A DNA stretch of 64,000 bases from Microvelia longipes. Its lineage: Eukaryota; Arthropoda; Insecta; Hemiptera; Veliidae. Made by a program: the position numbers and the translations under genes. Shown in pieces: positions 50,852 to 62,159 of this stretch; the stretch's first letter is position 1; every line of letters begins with the position of its first letter. The DNA is taken from positions 52,838,303-52,902,302 of the forward strand of contig JACMZG010001863.1 in the NCBI GenBank assembly GCA_018340805.1. The letters run 5' to 3'. Below the pieces are notes generated by a model. It was not told the origin of the DNA. It saw nothing but the letters and a program-made list of their open reading frames with translations, and ran no database searches.

Positions 50852-52528
50852 GATAAGAGAGAATCAGAAGCTGGATCCCAAAAATCAAATTCAGATGAAA
50901 GCACCATATTGTTTGAAACGCATACAATAGAGTGTGAAGTTCATAAAAAGCCAAGAAAAAAATCTTTAAATGCAGTTGGAACTATATCTATTGAACGGAA
51001 TCTCCATGACCAGTCTACAATTCTTCATACCAATACTGGCAACTCAAAGAATAATTATGAACAACAAGATTCCTCTGAAGTTCAAAAAAGAAAATCGTCT
51101 ACTAATGTTTCTAATCAGGGCTACTCAACTATTTCCGATAAAACAACTTTATTTTACAATCCATCTGATAATAACTTGGAATCAAATAATCTAACAAAAA
51201 ATGGATCTGATTCGTCTAAAGTTTTCATAGATGATTCAAGCAAAATGGATTATAATTTAAATAATAAAATTTGTAAATCAAATATAAAAATTGTCGAGTC
51301 TAGTTCTTTAGATATAATTTCAACTGATGATGCCTATCAGTCAGCTAAAGTTTTAGCAAATGATTCCAGTAATATGAGGACTATGTCAGTTAATGAGTCA
51401 GCAAAATCTGGTAAAGTTGTCAATGAAACTAGTATCCATTCTTGTAAAGATTCAGTTACTGAGATAAGTGAATGTAAAACTACAGTCGATGAATCAAAAA
51501 AAGGTTTAATGTCTGTTACTGAATCAAGTAAATTTAAAACTTCTGTTAATAAATCATATAAAGATTCAGTTACTGAGTTAGGTAATTGTAAAACTTCAGT
51601 TACTTGCTCAAATAAAGATTTATTTTCAGTTTATGGTTCAAGTAATAGTAAATCTTATAATAAAGAAGATTATGCACTTGTTTCGGTTATTGAAATAAGT
51701 GCAGGCAAAACTTCAGTAAGTAAATCAAACACTAGTAAAGCTTCAGATAATGAATGTTGTTCTGGTAAAACTTCAGCAAATAAATCAAGCACTAGTAAAG
51801 CTTCAGACAATGAAACTTGTTCTGGTAAAACTTCAGTCAGTGAATCAAGTACAACTGATCAAACTTCAGAAAACCAATCAGGTGAATCTTCAGTAAAAAC
51901 TCGAAGTTCTAGAAGAACAAGAAAGAAAAAACTTGCAACTCACATGGGGTATACAAAGTGTCGGATTTTGCCCATTATTCATCGACCTTCACGTCGATCA
52001 AATCCTGAATCAACATTATCTAAATCCCAACCTGTCAGTTCCAAAAATGTTGATGATGCAAGTTTGAAAAAATCAAATACCCAAGACCCTTTAACATCTC
52101 ATGATTTGTTTACTTCTGATGTTCCATGTTTGAATAAATCGACAAAACCATTTAAACAGCCCAACAAAATGAGTGGCGTTGACATATTTTCATCTGAATT
52201 TTCCAATAACGAAAGTAATTTAAAAGTCATCTCGAAAAATGGATCCCGAGACATGTTTTCAAGAAGCAGTGAGACCCACCAAAGTGGGAATTTGGATAAA
52301 TCAAGAAATGACAAATCCAACTTATTTATTGCATCGCCTGATTTGTCTGAAAATAAAGTTAATGGGACTCTTTTTAAATCGTCTCCGATGGTTTCAAAAT
52401 CCCAACCTGTTGAAGTATTAAGTCCGTCTGTAAGACCAACTTCAAGTTTAACTCAATCCAGTGGTGTACCAGTGAATAAATCAAAAAAGAAATATTTTTC
52501 AGCTTCTCTTTCCCTTGGTAACTTTTAA
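50852..52528 (+). CDS. Unrecognised gene, long 3' exon: Ser/Lys/Thr-rich low-complexity protein
   Basis: The frame is open from just after TAG at 50849-50851 (acceptor-like) through 559 codons; there is no ATG at the start, so the exon is internal or terminal. Residues about 1-170 are polar; about 170-330 consist of degenerate repeats (CSGKTSANKSSTSKASDNE and SVTESSKFKTSVNKSYKD style). A basic patch follows (RSSRRTRKKKLATHMGYTK, then PIIHRPSRR), then a Ser/Asn/Lys-rich tail ending FSASLSLGNF. No transmembrane or catalytic motif is seen. A basic low-complexity Ser-rich protein of this kind is often nuclear or chromatin-associated, but that is only a guess. A GT at 52518 could be a donor; AATAAA at about 52560 instead suggests the last exon. 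Confidence 0.65.
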   Translation, partial: DKRESEAGSQKSNSDESTILFETHTIECEVHKKPRKKSLNAVGTISIERNLHDQSTILHTNTGNSKNNYEQQDSSEVQKRKSSTNVSNQGYSTISDKTTLFYNPSDNNLESNNLTKNGSDSSKVFIDDSSKMDYNLNNKICKSNIKIVESSSLDIISTDDAYQSAKVLANDSSNMRTMSVNESAKSGKVVNETSIHSCKDSVTEISECKTTVDESKKGLMSVTESSKFKTSVNKSYKDSVTELGNCKTSVTCSNKDLFSVYGSSNSKSYNKEDYALVSVIEISAGKTSVSKSNTSKASDNECCSGKTSANKSSTSKASDNETCSGKTSVSESSTTDQTSENQSGESSVKTRSSRRTRKKKLATHMGYTKCRILPIIHRPSRRSNPESTLSKSQPVSSKNVDDASLKKSNTQDPLTSHDLFTSDVPCLNKSTKPFKQPNKMSGVDIFSSEFSNNESNLKVISKNGSRDMFSRSSETHQSGNLDKSRNDKSNLFIASPDLSENKVNGTLFKSSPMVSKSQPVEVLSPSVRPTSSLTQSSGVPVNKSKKKYFSASLSLGNF

Positions 52529-52559
52529 CAATACCAAGTAATCACAATATTCACAAAAA

Positions 52560-52565
52560 AATAAA
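52560..52565 (+). terminator. Candidate poly-A signal AATAAA
   Basis: It lies 32 nt after the stop of the long exon. AT-rich context makes chance occurrence possible. Confidence 0.4.
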
Positions 52566-52884
52566 ACATAAAAAAAGAAACTTTGAAACTTTTTAAAATT
52601 TAATACTATGAATTTAAAGGGAAGCATTGTAGTTGATTTTGCCAGTGGTGTTCCTCCTCAGCAGGGTGCCAATATTTACAGGATTACAGAGCAGAGTAGT
52701 AAACTCACTGGTCTTGTTTTATTTAAGTTAATAATAATAATAATTATTATTATTCGGAAATTTTTTAGCTACAAAAAAAATATTAGAAAAAAAGGGAGAG
52801 TGCTTGACTTAGTCCATACCTCCCTTTAACCAGTGCGAACACTGAGAATAGCTAAACAAAATAATAATAATAACTATGAATAAA

Positions 52885-53290
52885 AACAAATTAATTACAC
52901 AGAAGTCCTTTATTTTGTTTATAATAAGTAAGTAAGCTTTCGACTAAAAATTAGTCATCATCATAGTTTAACAAAATATTAAATAAGCACATTTTACAAA
53001 CTACTTCATATTGCACCTTGAAATGGTTTGGTTAGCTATGTTTAAAAAAACTTTAAAAACTGTAACATTGAAAAATTTAAAAAAAAATCAGTGTTGCCAA
53101 TTTTATATATATCATTGTTGCATTGATGAATTTAAAAAATAAATCAGTGTTGCTAATTTTATATATATATCATGTTACATTGAATATTTTTTAAAGACCT
53201 TCAATATAACAGTTTTTAACGTTTTTTTAACATAGCTTACCTAACCATAGCAAGGTGCAATATTAAGAACTTTGTAAATTGGAGTTAATG
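52885..53290. mobile_element. Foldback MITE, copy 3, rearranged
   Basis: The left arm (AAATTAATTACACAGAAGTC, AAGCTTTCGACTAAAAATTA, ACTACTTCATATTGCACCTT) matches copies at 928 and 34200. The centre has another inverse pair (TTGGTTAGCTATGTTTAAAA and its inverse near 53225-53250) and a two-fold repeat of AATCAGTGTTGC. The right arm is only partial (AAGGTGCAATATTAAG). Confidence 0.65.
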
Positions 53291-53294
53291 TATA

Positions 53295-53986
53295 TGATAG
53301 AAAAATTAGAGTTACTGTTTAATATTAAGTCTTTCTATGTATACTTTGCAAAGGTGTTGGCAATCATTGCTTGAATATATTTTTTTTATATGGGTTAAAA
53401 GCTATGTATCATTTCTATTTTTAATAAAAAGAAACAATATATTTTATATTAATTTAAAATAGGATAATCAAGGGAACAAAAAGTATTAATTACTAAAAAT
53501 AAGAGAAACCAAAAATTATTGTCTAAAAAAGTTTAGTTATGTTAACGAGAAAAATATTCTCTTCTAATCAATTTATATGAAAACAGAAATAAAGGCACTT
53601 TTAATTTGTTTTGATTTTAAATGAAAAGAAAATAAAAAGAGAGAAAAGAAAACAAACAAATAAAAGTGGAAAGTCAGCTAGTAATTTTATAAGCACCTAA
53701 ATAATTGTTTATACTAGTTGATAATTAAATAAATGATGTATTTGTTGGCTTGTGTATATGGAATGGAAGCCATGTATTTATGGCTTATATCTAAAGGAAG
53801 TAGGTATTGAAGTGTCAAAAACAAACAAAAGATAAACATAACACGTTTAGGTTCTACTTGTTGAAATTGGATTATAATTTTTTAGATTAGAATTTGTCTT
53901 CGATTTATAAGCAATATTTCTGAGCTGTGATAATGGTTTGGAACTCTAGCGGCGATTATCTATGTTATAATATTCATGAACCATTC
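53295..53986. other. Intergenic, nothing recognised
   Basis: AT-rich; no ORF, repeat array or TIR supported. Confidence 0.5.
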
Positions 53987-54553
53987 TGTCATAGAAAGTC
54001 ATGAGATTCACTGGACCATAGAGAGAAGAATAAGAAAACCACTGGTCTGGTGTTTTACTCCGAGCCTAGAGAATATGCTGACACAACAAAATTTTAAAAT
54101 TATTATATAACTATTTTATTTTTAAAAATTCTGAAAAAAGTTTCAAAAAGTGTTTGCATTCAAGGAAACAAACATTTTTTAGTCCTGGTCCATTTTTACC
54201 TACATCTCTTCATTTTTAAGATACAGCTCATCGAAATATCATTTAGCCTCTCTCTCTCTCTCCAAACTATCTCTCACTCTCAAGCATTCATTATATTTTT
54301 TCCATAATTTCTACCCTTTATATCTTGAATATAAAGCGAGTTAAAAAAATGACCAGGACTACAAAATGTTTGTTTTCTTGAGTGCAAACACTTTTATTTG
54401 AAACTTTTTCAGAATTTTTAAAAATAAAATAGTTATAATAATTTTAAAATTTTGCTGAGTCAGCATATCGTTCAGTCTCGGAGTAAAACACCAGACCATT
54501 GGTTTTCTGACTCTACTCTATGGTCCTGTAAATTTTATGACCTAGAAAATCAC
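53987..54553. mobile_element. Large foldback element, about 200-bp arms
   Basis: The left arm 53987-54191 (GGACCATAGAG, GGTCTGGTGTTTTACTCCGA, AAGTGTTTGCATTCAAGGAA) has its inverse at 54350-54553. The 158-bp loop includes (TC)n. No TIR family was recognised and no ORF is present. Confidence 0.8.
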
Positions 54554-54961
54554 CCTTGGAGTCCCGTGACCAGGGAGTACCTGCTGGGACTATTATCATT
54601 TCTCTTCTTATTTCTAGTTGGTAGATTTTAAACATCGGGCTAGAGCCTGTAGTTTAGTTTACTAATAAGTAGCAATATAAGAACTGCGTTAAAAATCCTA
54701 CATCATCCAATATTGGCGCATCCCCCAATTTGGAAAAAGTAAAAATATCATTTTTTAAAATTTAAAATTATTATTGCTTTAAAATGATACAAACGTTTTA
54801 GTGTTATGTTAGATTTTAATATGTTATTGTATTATTTATTTATTTGTTTAAGTTATAAATTTTTTAATTTTTTTTACAAATATTTATTGTATTTTTAAAA
54901 TATTGAAGAATCATTGTATCAAATTGAAATAAAGAATGACTATTAAGTGGATTTGTTTGGG

Positions 54962-55185
54962 TGGTTTATTTATTTAGCTTTTCATTTGACTCATCCTTGT
55001 TTATTTATTTAGCTTTTCATTTGACTCATCCTTGTTTATTTATTTACCTTTTCATTTGACTCATCCTTGTTTATTTATTTAGCTTTTCATTTGACTCATC
55101 CTTGTTTATTTTAGCTTTCATTTGACTTCCTTGTTATTTATTTAGCTTTTCATTTTTATCCTTGCTTTATTATTTGTGCTTTACA
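54962..55185. repeat. Minisatellite, about 37-bp unit, about 6 copies
   Basis: TTTATTTAGCTTTTCATTTG plus ACTCATCCTTGTTTA repeats; the last copies are degraded. Confidence 0.88.
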
Positions 55186-55220
55186 TCTTGTACTTATTGC
55201 TTGGTTTACTTATTTAGCTA

Positions 55221-55672
55221 TAGTATTACACACAGCTAAAACCAATTGACAGCGCCAAAAATCAGTGAGGGAATGAATTATATTGGTTTAGACTGACCAT
55301 ACCCTTTCTCCTCCACCTCATGCCAACCTCGGTACAAAAAATTACTTTTTTGTAAAATAAAATCTTAAAAAAGGCAACACTGGTTTTAAAAATTTGTAAC
55401 CTCGAGTGCATTATGTAATTAACAACTTTAACTCCACTTTATTAATACTTACGAACAAAATTCAAGCAACACTTAATTAGTAACTTTAAAAGATACAACA
55501 ATGTTTTTACTTAAAAAGAAATAAATGATTTTTTATAATTAAAAATAGGATATAAAATCAAATGATAAAATTCAAAACATAACCTGACTTAAAGTATTGC
55601 CAGAGTAGGGATTTTTTTTTTGTAAAAAAAGGGGTTGAAAGCATTTATATTTTGGCGTGTGTTATACAATAA
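55221..55672. mobile_element. Deleted copy of the TTGACAG TIR family
   Basis: The left end has CACACAGCTAAAACCAATTG and ACAGCGCCAAAAATCAG with CCTCCACCTCATGCCAACCT, matching 15557-16479 and 23797-24886. The right TIR is shortened (only the TTTTGGCGTGTGTTATAC part remains). Confidence 0.7.
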
Positions 55673-58600
55673 TGATGTAATATGAATTTTTAAAATTTAC
55701 TTTTTAAGCTAAAAGCTTCAAATGGTTGATACCTTTTATTAAAGTTGTTTAATTCAATAAAATATATATTGTTAATGTAGACAAACCAATTTTTAAAGTT
55801 AAGATTTGTCTCTTATTTAAAAAGAGGAAAGAAATTACAAGAACGTAGTTGGGGGTCTGTACGACCCTACTTTACTCTATATGTCATGAAGTAGCACCTT
55901 ACTCTCGGAGGGCACTGTCGGAGAGTTTAACTAAAAGCTCTTAAACCTTTATTTAAACTTTTTTCTGGATCATAAAAATATAGTCATTTCAGTCAAACAC
56001 CATGTTGACAGGGCTTGGAGTAAAACTTAAGACTCGAGGTTTAGCTGATGTTCCCTATATAGGAATCGTGTCAGGTGGTAATAATATGCTGTAAAATAAT
56101 TAAAACAAACTAAACAAAAAAAAGATCTTTAATTATAATATTACAAAGGAAAACATTTATTTCCTTACTTGACTACAAATAACTTTTTTTTTTACTATAC
56201 ATCTTTATTATAAATTCTTTAAACTACAAAATAAATACAAATGAATAAAAATGAAAAAATACAAATTTTTAATAACATCAAAGGTAACTAGAAAAGATTT
56301 TTAATTAAGCTTTTATAATTTGTTTCAATTTAAATGTATTTTTTTAAATTCTAATACCTGGACCAGGGGGTGCTGGCTTTGATTAGTTAGTGAGATATTA
56401 TGTTAAATTTTAAATATAATAGTTTTGAGTTGGTAGTAGATTACAATTAGTTCAAAGGAAGGTTATGCTCTTCATTTTATAAAGTTAAACTATTTTAATG
56501 AGTTATTTTGTTTTTGATGAAAAATAAATTAGTGAGATGAAGGTATTTTTTGTTATTTAATTGCAAAGCTTTCCAAAATTAAACTGGTTCTCTTGTTTCC
56601 CCTGCATCTTGCAAGCGCTGCAAGAGTCTCGCTTACCTCTTTTTGGAACGGGGGTTATTTTTATTTGAGGTTATAAAAACACTTTTTTTATCCAAGCTTT
56701 GTAATTCAGTTCAAGTTGTGTTATCTTTGCTAGTGAGGAGGTTAAAGGGCTTTAATCCAAAATCATAAAATTTGTAAAAAAAACATTTTAACAAACAACT
56801 TTGTTTATATTGGTTGTATGCTCGATTTGGCTACGAGTTTTGCTCGAGCGTTAGGATTTCCGCCACAAAGTTAGAATTACAGAGGCTTCATTTTGGAAAG
56901 TGCTGTAAGACAAATTAAGAACTGCCTGAATTATTTAACGATTGGTTACATTTACGAAAAAATGTATCAGCCTACTAGCTGGTTTGTTGACTCTCTCTGT
57001 CAAAGGAAGTCGGATACTTAATAAGCTGGCTTATTAAGTAGCCTTTCATCTATCTTTTTTGTATTAAACCAATTTGTAGATGTTTTGCTCATTGGACCAC
57101 AGCTCAACCAGGTTGGTGGAAGCTTTGTGATAGGCTACTTAATGTTTATAAAAATTTATATTAAATTAGACATTTTTCAGAAGATTGTTCTCCTGATCAT
57201 TTGAGTGTTTAATAGATTACTATAAGAAAACTTTTTGTCTTCTAAAGGAAACAATTAATTTCACAAAAATTCTGTCATCTCTCTGTTTTATTTTCCTTTT
57301 CTATTCTATCTTTTTCTCATTCTCTTTTCACATTAAATAAATAATGTAATTAATTAATAATAAACAAAGACATTTTAGAAATAAATTGCCCAGGTAAACT
57401 TGTAAAATGTAACATAACTTTTTCCTTTTGATAAATATGAATTTCATTGCTTTCGGTTTATGGGTCATTCTTGTGTTTTTCTCCCTTTTTTTGAGCATTC
57501 CAAAAATAATAAAAACTTAATTTTAAACAATTAATTAATAAAGCTTAGCTTAAAATTAAAAATTGGTAACAATTTTTATTTTTCATGAAGTAAATAATTT
57601 ATAATAAATAATTTAAATTCAATAAGTGATGTAAATAATTTACTTTTTGCACCACTGTGTCAGTTTATGGTATTTTTATTTTCAATAAACTAAATTCTCT
57701 CTCTGGGAAATATCAATTTGATTAAGTGCAGTGTTTGTGATTTCATTAACTGGCTGAGGAGATGTAAGTTTCACAATTGAAGAAAAGTAGGCTATTTGAT
57801 GCAGTGGCCGACTGAGTCAAAAAGGCCCGAGAAAGGTTCGGCCTAAAAGGCCCCAAACCTACATCTCAGGGGCGCCAATTCCCTCAGGGGGGAGGGGTTC
57901 ATATATTGCTTTTCAGAGGGGTCTACTTTTAACTAGAGTAGTATTAATGATTAAACCAAGCTTAATTTAATTTATTTAACTTTAATTTCATATTTAATAA
58001 AATCATATTATTTTATTTAAATAAATTAAAATTAATTTAAGTAAAGAAATAAGTAAGAATAAAATAAACTTGAGTAAAATTTATGTTTATTCATTTAAAT
58101 GAAATTTTTAACTAAACTATTTTATGTTTAAGCTTAAGAGCCCTTTTGTACTGCTCTAGGGCCCTGATCAAGTATGTTAAGGGGGCCCCTTGAGGCCTTA
58201 GTTTTCCGTTTGGTACCTTTAATGGCCCAAGTATAAAGAATGGGGGCCTTAAAGGACCTAAAAAAAAACACATGTGTATTTTATAAACATTTGTCTCTAG
58301 GAGCTTTTTAGGCCCTGCCATAGAGTATTAGGCCCCTGTGACTCTTGTGTTATGAATATATGAAATATTAAATATGTTAAGCATTTTTTAATTTTCGAAT
58401 ATAATGTGGGAAGGTATATGAGGGAGTCAGATATAAGGTATGAGTGAACTCGGTGCTGGCATCTAGTGGTGACTCTGAAACTAACTTTCCTTACCATAAC
58501 ATTCTTCTCACTTTATTGAGTTCTTTAATATAAAAAAAAAAATAATATAAAACCATCTCGTTTTTATAAATATTTTAACGACACGAGTATCTACTTGAAA

Positions 58601-59293
58601 TTGGTAATTATTATTTTAAGTAGTTTGCTAATAATAGACAACAGTGGCACATTCTTGTAGTTGGCATGGTGAAACTACCAAATTACATACTAGCGCTCCT
58701 GTTAACTAGCTACAGAACTAACAATTTCTTGCCCCAAATAATACATCCCAGAACCATCTTTCTTTATCTGTATAGTCTTTGGATGAGGGGTTATATCTTT
58801 TGTTGATTATATTCCACTTCAATTTAGAAAATATTTAAATAAAATGCAGTATAACCCTGTACAAAGGTTCGACGGGATTTATTATTTAGCCTAATGTTGC
58901 CATCATTTTGTCATGTCATCAATATGTAAAACATTATTTCATGTTATTATAAATTTAATTACTTCAATAAAATTATAAAGAATGAATTTCTCCTCCGAAA
59001 TAAATATAAATTTTAAAAATCCCTTTTTTCACGTTTTATTCTCATAAAAATAAATTTTTATACATATTCTCTAACAAAAAATAATAGTTTTTTTCTGCTC
59101 CTTTCACACTTTAATAATCTGTACATATATATAATATTTATAACCTATGTACATGTTACAAAATCAATATATATATAAGTTGTACATTTTAAAATAAAAA
59201 TAATATTTTTTTAAGATGAAAATAATATTAACTAATTTTAAATAACAGCCAATCAACGTATTTGTTTTCATAACATGATAATTAAATGTAACA
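55673..59293. other. Intergenic AT-rich region
   Basis: 57800-58330 has a cluster of GGCCC/GGGCC-rich phrases in both strands (AAGGCCCGAGAAAGG, GGGGCCCCTTGAGGCC), probably an old dispersed element. A minus-strand ORF there (58112-58321) has no recognisable domain. The rest shows nothing I can support. Confidence 0.5.
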
Positions 59294-59301
59294 CATTAGA
59301 G

Positions 59302-59670
59302 CAGCGGTTCTTAACCTGGGGGATGGGGGTGGTTTTTTTATCAGTGGTACATATTAAGACCAAAGCTAGGAACCCCTTGCACATAGTATTTTGTCTTAAA
59401 GGAGTTATTCAACAAGAAATGTATAATTATTTTTAATGTTTTCTACTTAAAAACTGTAATTCATAGTTAAAAAATGTTATTTTTTTAAATAATAAAATTT
59501 TTATTTTGTTAACAATTGGTAATTTCTTTAAATAAAAGTGATGTTACAATAAGTATTGGTGGTTTATTATTTCATACAATCAAACAGAAGAGAGGTGGGG
59601 GGGGGTTCTATTCCTCCCTTGCTTTTGGGTCTCATGAATTTTTAGGGGGGCAAAAGGTTACAAACCACTG
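59302..59670. mobile_element. hAT-type MITE, perfect 8-bp target duplication
   Basis: It begins CAGCGGTTCTTAACCTGGGG and ends GGTTACAAACCACTG, the end sequence style of Charlie/hAT-derived MITEs. CATTAGAG flanks exactly on both sides (59294-59301 and 59671-59678). 369 bp, no transposase. Confidence 0.92.
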
Positions 59671-59757
59671 CATTAGAGTGCTGCTGTTAAAACTCACAAT
59701 CCTTTTTTCATGGAATTTCTAAGAAAATTATTAATGAAGGTGGTTATGAATTAAATT

Positions 59758-59970
59758 GTTAAATATATTTTATTATGAATTGAAATTGAATTATCTTTTA
59801 TTATGAATTGAATTGTTATTATCTTTTATTATGAATTGAATTGTTATTATCTTTTATTATTAATTGAATTGTTAAATATTATCTTTTATTATGAATTGAA
59901 TTGTTAAATATTATATTTGATTATGAATTGAATTGTTATTATCTTTTATTATGAATTAAATTGTTAGTAA
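59758..59970. repeat. Tandem repeat, about 25-bp unit, about 8 copies
   Basis: TTATCTTTTATTATGAATTG plus AATTG with length variants (extra TTAAATA). Confidence 0.88.
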
Positions 59971-59999
59971 AATAATCCTAGGTAGACGAACCTTCGGAT

Positions 60000-60255
60000 G
60001 ATCAGGAGCTATGCCCTTTAAGGGGTGTTAGCTGCTTTGATTCCGAGGGATAAAGCTTTCGTCTAGAGGCTGTTGAGTTTCCCCTCCGTTGACAAAACAA
60101 GTAAAATAGAAACTGTATTAAAACACATGCTTTTTATTCCTACCAAGATTTTCTTAGCTTTAAAAATTTTTAAACTTTTGTAAACTTTATTTTTGACGAT
60201 TTTTGTACCCATTTTTGGGTTGTTAATAATAAATATATTCTGTATTCTGTAATGG
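60000..60255 (+). repeat. Possible LINE 3' end
   Basis: TTTTTGTACCCATTTTTGGG then TTGTTAATAATAAATATATT and a duplicated ATTCTGT at the end; a hairpin plus short terminal repeat of this kind is typical for CR1-like LINEs. No ORF2 remnant was seen upstream. Confidence 0.35.
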
Positions 60256-60852
60256 GTGAATCAACCCTGCGACAATTTTTCCATATAAAAAATATTGTTA
60301 TCAAGAAAAAATCAACTTCATTTTCTTCAAAACGAAAATAGATTTAACAATGTCAAAATCCTCTTTTTATTAATTTGTTATTAAGGTTAATTTTTTTTCT
60401 AAGCTCTTTATTTCATCTTAGTGTTTAATTAAATAGATGTTTAATTAAACATCTATAGTGGGGTGTAACAACTATAACTGACTTAAGTCAAACAAGAAAA
60501 GCAACATAGAGGTAAAAAGTTTTTGAAAACCTTTTTTTTTAAGAAAAGCATAATTCTGTATTTTACTAATAACTTGATTGAGTGAAGGTTTTCGCATGTG
60601 AGTGTGTGTTCGTGTGAAATAGATGGAAAATTAGTCATAATATTACATTGCACCCATTCCATAGTTTTGATAAGGATAACTCGAGATCTGTTTTTCTGAT
60701 GTTTACAAATAAAGGAATGAAAACTCTGTTCAATTCTTTAAAAGGTTGTGAGTGGATCCCTTGACCAGATTTTTTTAAAAGTTAGGTTGTGTTCTCAATT
60801 TAAACCAATCTGACACTCAGTAACTGCAGCACTCTTTTTAATAAAATAATGT

Positions 60853-60966
60853 TGAAACACATGATAAAAACCCATTACTTTTCAAAATACAGTTGAAACA
60901 CATGATAAAACACATTAATTTTTTTTAAAAAAATGTTGAAACACATTATAAAACACATTACGTTTC
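60853..60966. repeat. Tandem repeat, about 45-bp unit, 3 copies
   Basis: GTTGAAACACATGATAAAAC plus ACATTA repeats three times with A/T-run spacers. Confidence 0.8.
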
Positions 60967-61599
60967 ATGCCTAAGCAGCATAGCTCCATCGGGTTTTATT
61001 AAAAAATAATTTGTGCATATTTATGTACACTTGCAATGAATCTATATTGTATTCTACAGTCATTTTATAATTTTAAGTACCAAAAATATTATTTTAGGTG
61101 GTGATACGATGAAATTAATTGTTAATAACCTTCCTCATATAGAAGTGCTTGAAATGCTATCTTAAATTATTTTTTTTAACCTTTTTCTATTTCTGAAGCA
61201 TTTTTAAGTTCATTACGCTTATTGTTTTCTACAAAAATTTGCTTCAAAAGCTTTTTATAAATTAATTACAACTATGTAATTTTATTAAATGAATTCTACA
61301 ATTTTTTTTTACTATAAAAATTTATTTGTTAATGAGAAAAGAAAGAAATTAAATACAAAAAGAAACAAATATGAAAACTACTGAAAAAATAAAATATTTA
61401 TTAAAATTAAAAATAGACATTGTGACTATACAATAAATATGTTATTGCAACAGCTTACTGTGGAAGTTTGAAATCTAACATTGTAAGCTTTGTTTCACTG
61501 AGTTTATTGTGAGCCAGTGACATGATTTTAAGCTATTACAGTGGAGTAACCAGTCCACTCGGATCTTCACCAACTTATTAGCTCAAAATATTAGAAAAT

Positions 61600-62155
61600 C
61601 GTACAAATTCCAGATTTCTTGAAATATGTGGTTCCCTGTAGATAGTGAGCTAAACATGAATAGAACTTTTTTTGAAGCTGATAAAACTTCCCATAGAATG
61701 AGTGTTTTTTTTTTTGTAAAAATCGGATAACTGCAACTTAAGTTATGACATTTGTTAAATGGTCAAAAAATTCATAAAAAGCTAATATCGTTTTTAAAGA
61801 CATTGCTGACTTTGGATAAATTACCGTTCTTTTAGTGTTTTTGAAAGAGCCATAACTTTGGTTGTAGTCATCTGATTTTTATGATTGAAGACTCGCTTTA
61901 TTGGACATTTAATCATCTTTAAAAATGTGCTTACCATGTTTTGCACACCACCCACAGGGAACCACTTATTTCAAGAAAACTGAAATTTGTGCGATTTTAT
62001 AAAATTTTGAACATGCACAATCATAGGAAGGGCTCCACACTGGAAAGGCAGACTATGTTTTTCCTTCATAATTTAAGGAATATTTTCAGAAAAAATTGGT
62101 TTGAGTTACTACAAAATGAGTCACATTTTTTCAGGTCTGGTTCTTTTAACTATAA
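61600..62155. mobile_element. Foldback element, truncated relative of 28364-29030
   Basis: The right arm is well kept (GGCAGACTATGTTTTTCCTT, TACAAAATGAGTCACATTTT). An inner pair (CAGATTTCTTGAAATATGTG and the inverse near 61966) remains, while the outer left arm is missing. The ORF at 61941-62162 is an arm artefact. Confidence 0.7.
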
Positions 62156-62159
62156 GATC

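Noticed and set aside
52099..52320. Minus-strand and alternate-frame ORFs over the long exon (also 50970-51194, 52239-52421)
   Set aside because: Shadow frames of the 559-codon open exon.
52608..52829. 73-residue ORF after the long exon
   Set aside because: Begins after a probable poly-A signal and runs into (ATA)n simple repeat; no splice or domain evidence.
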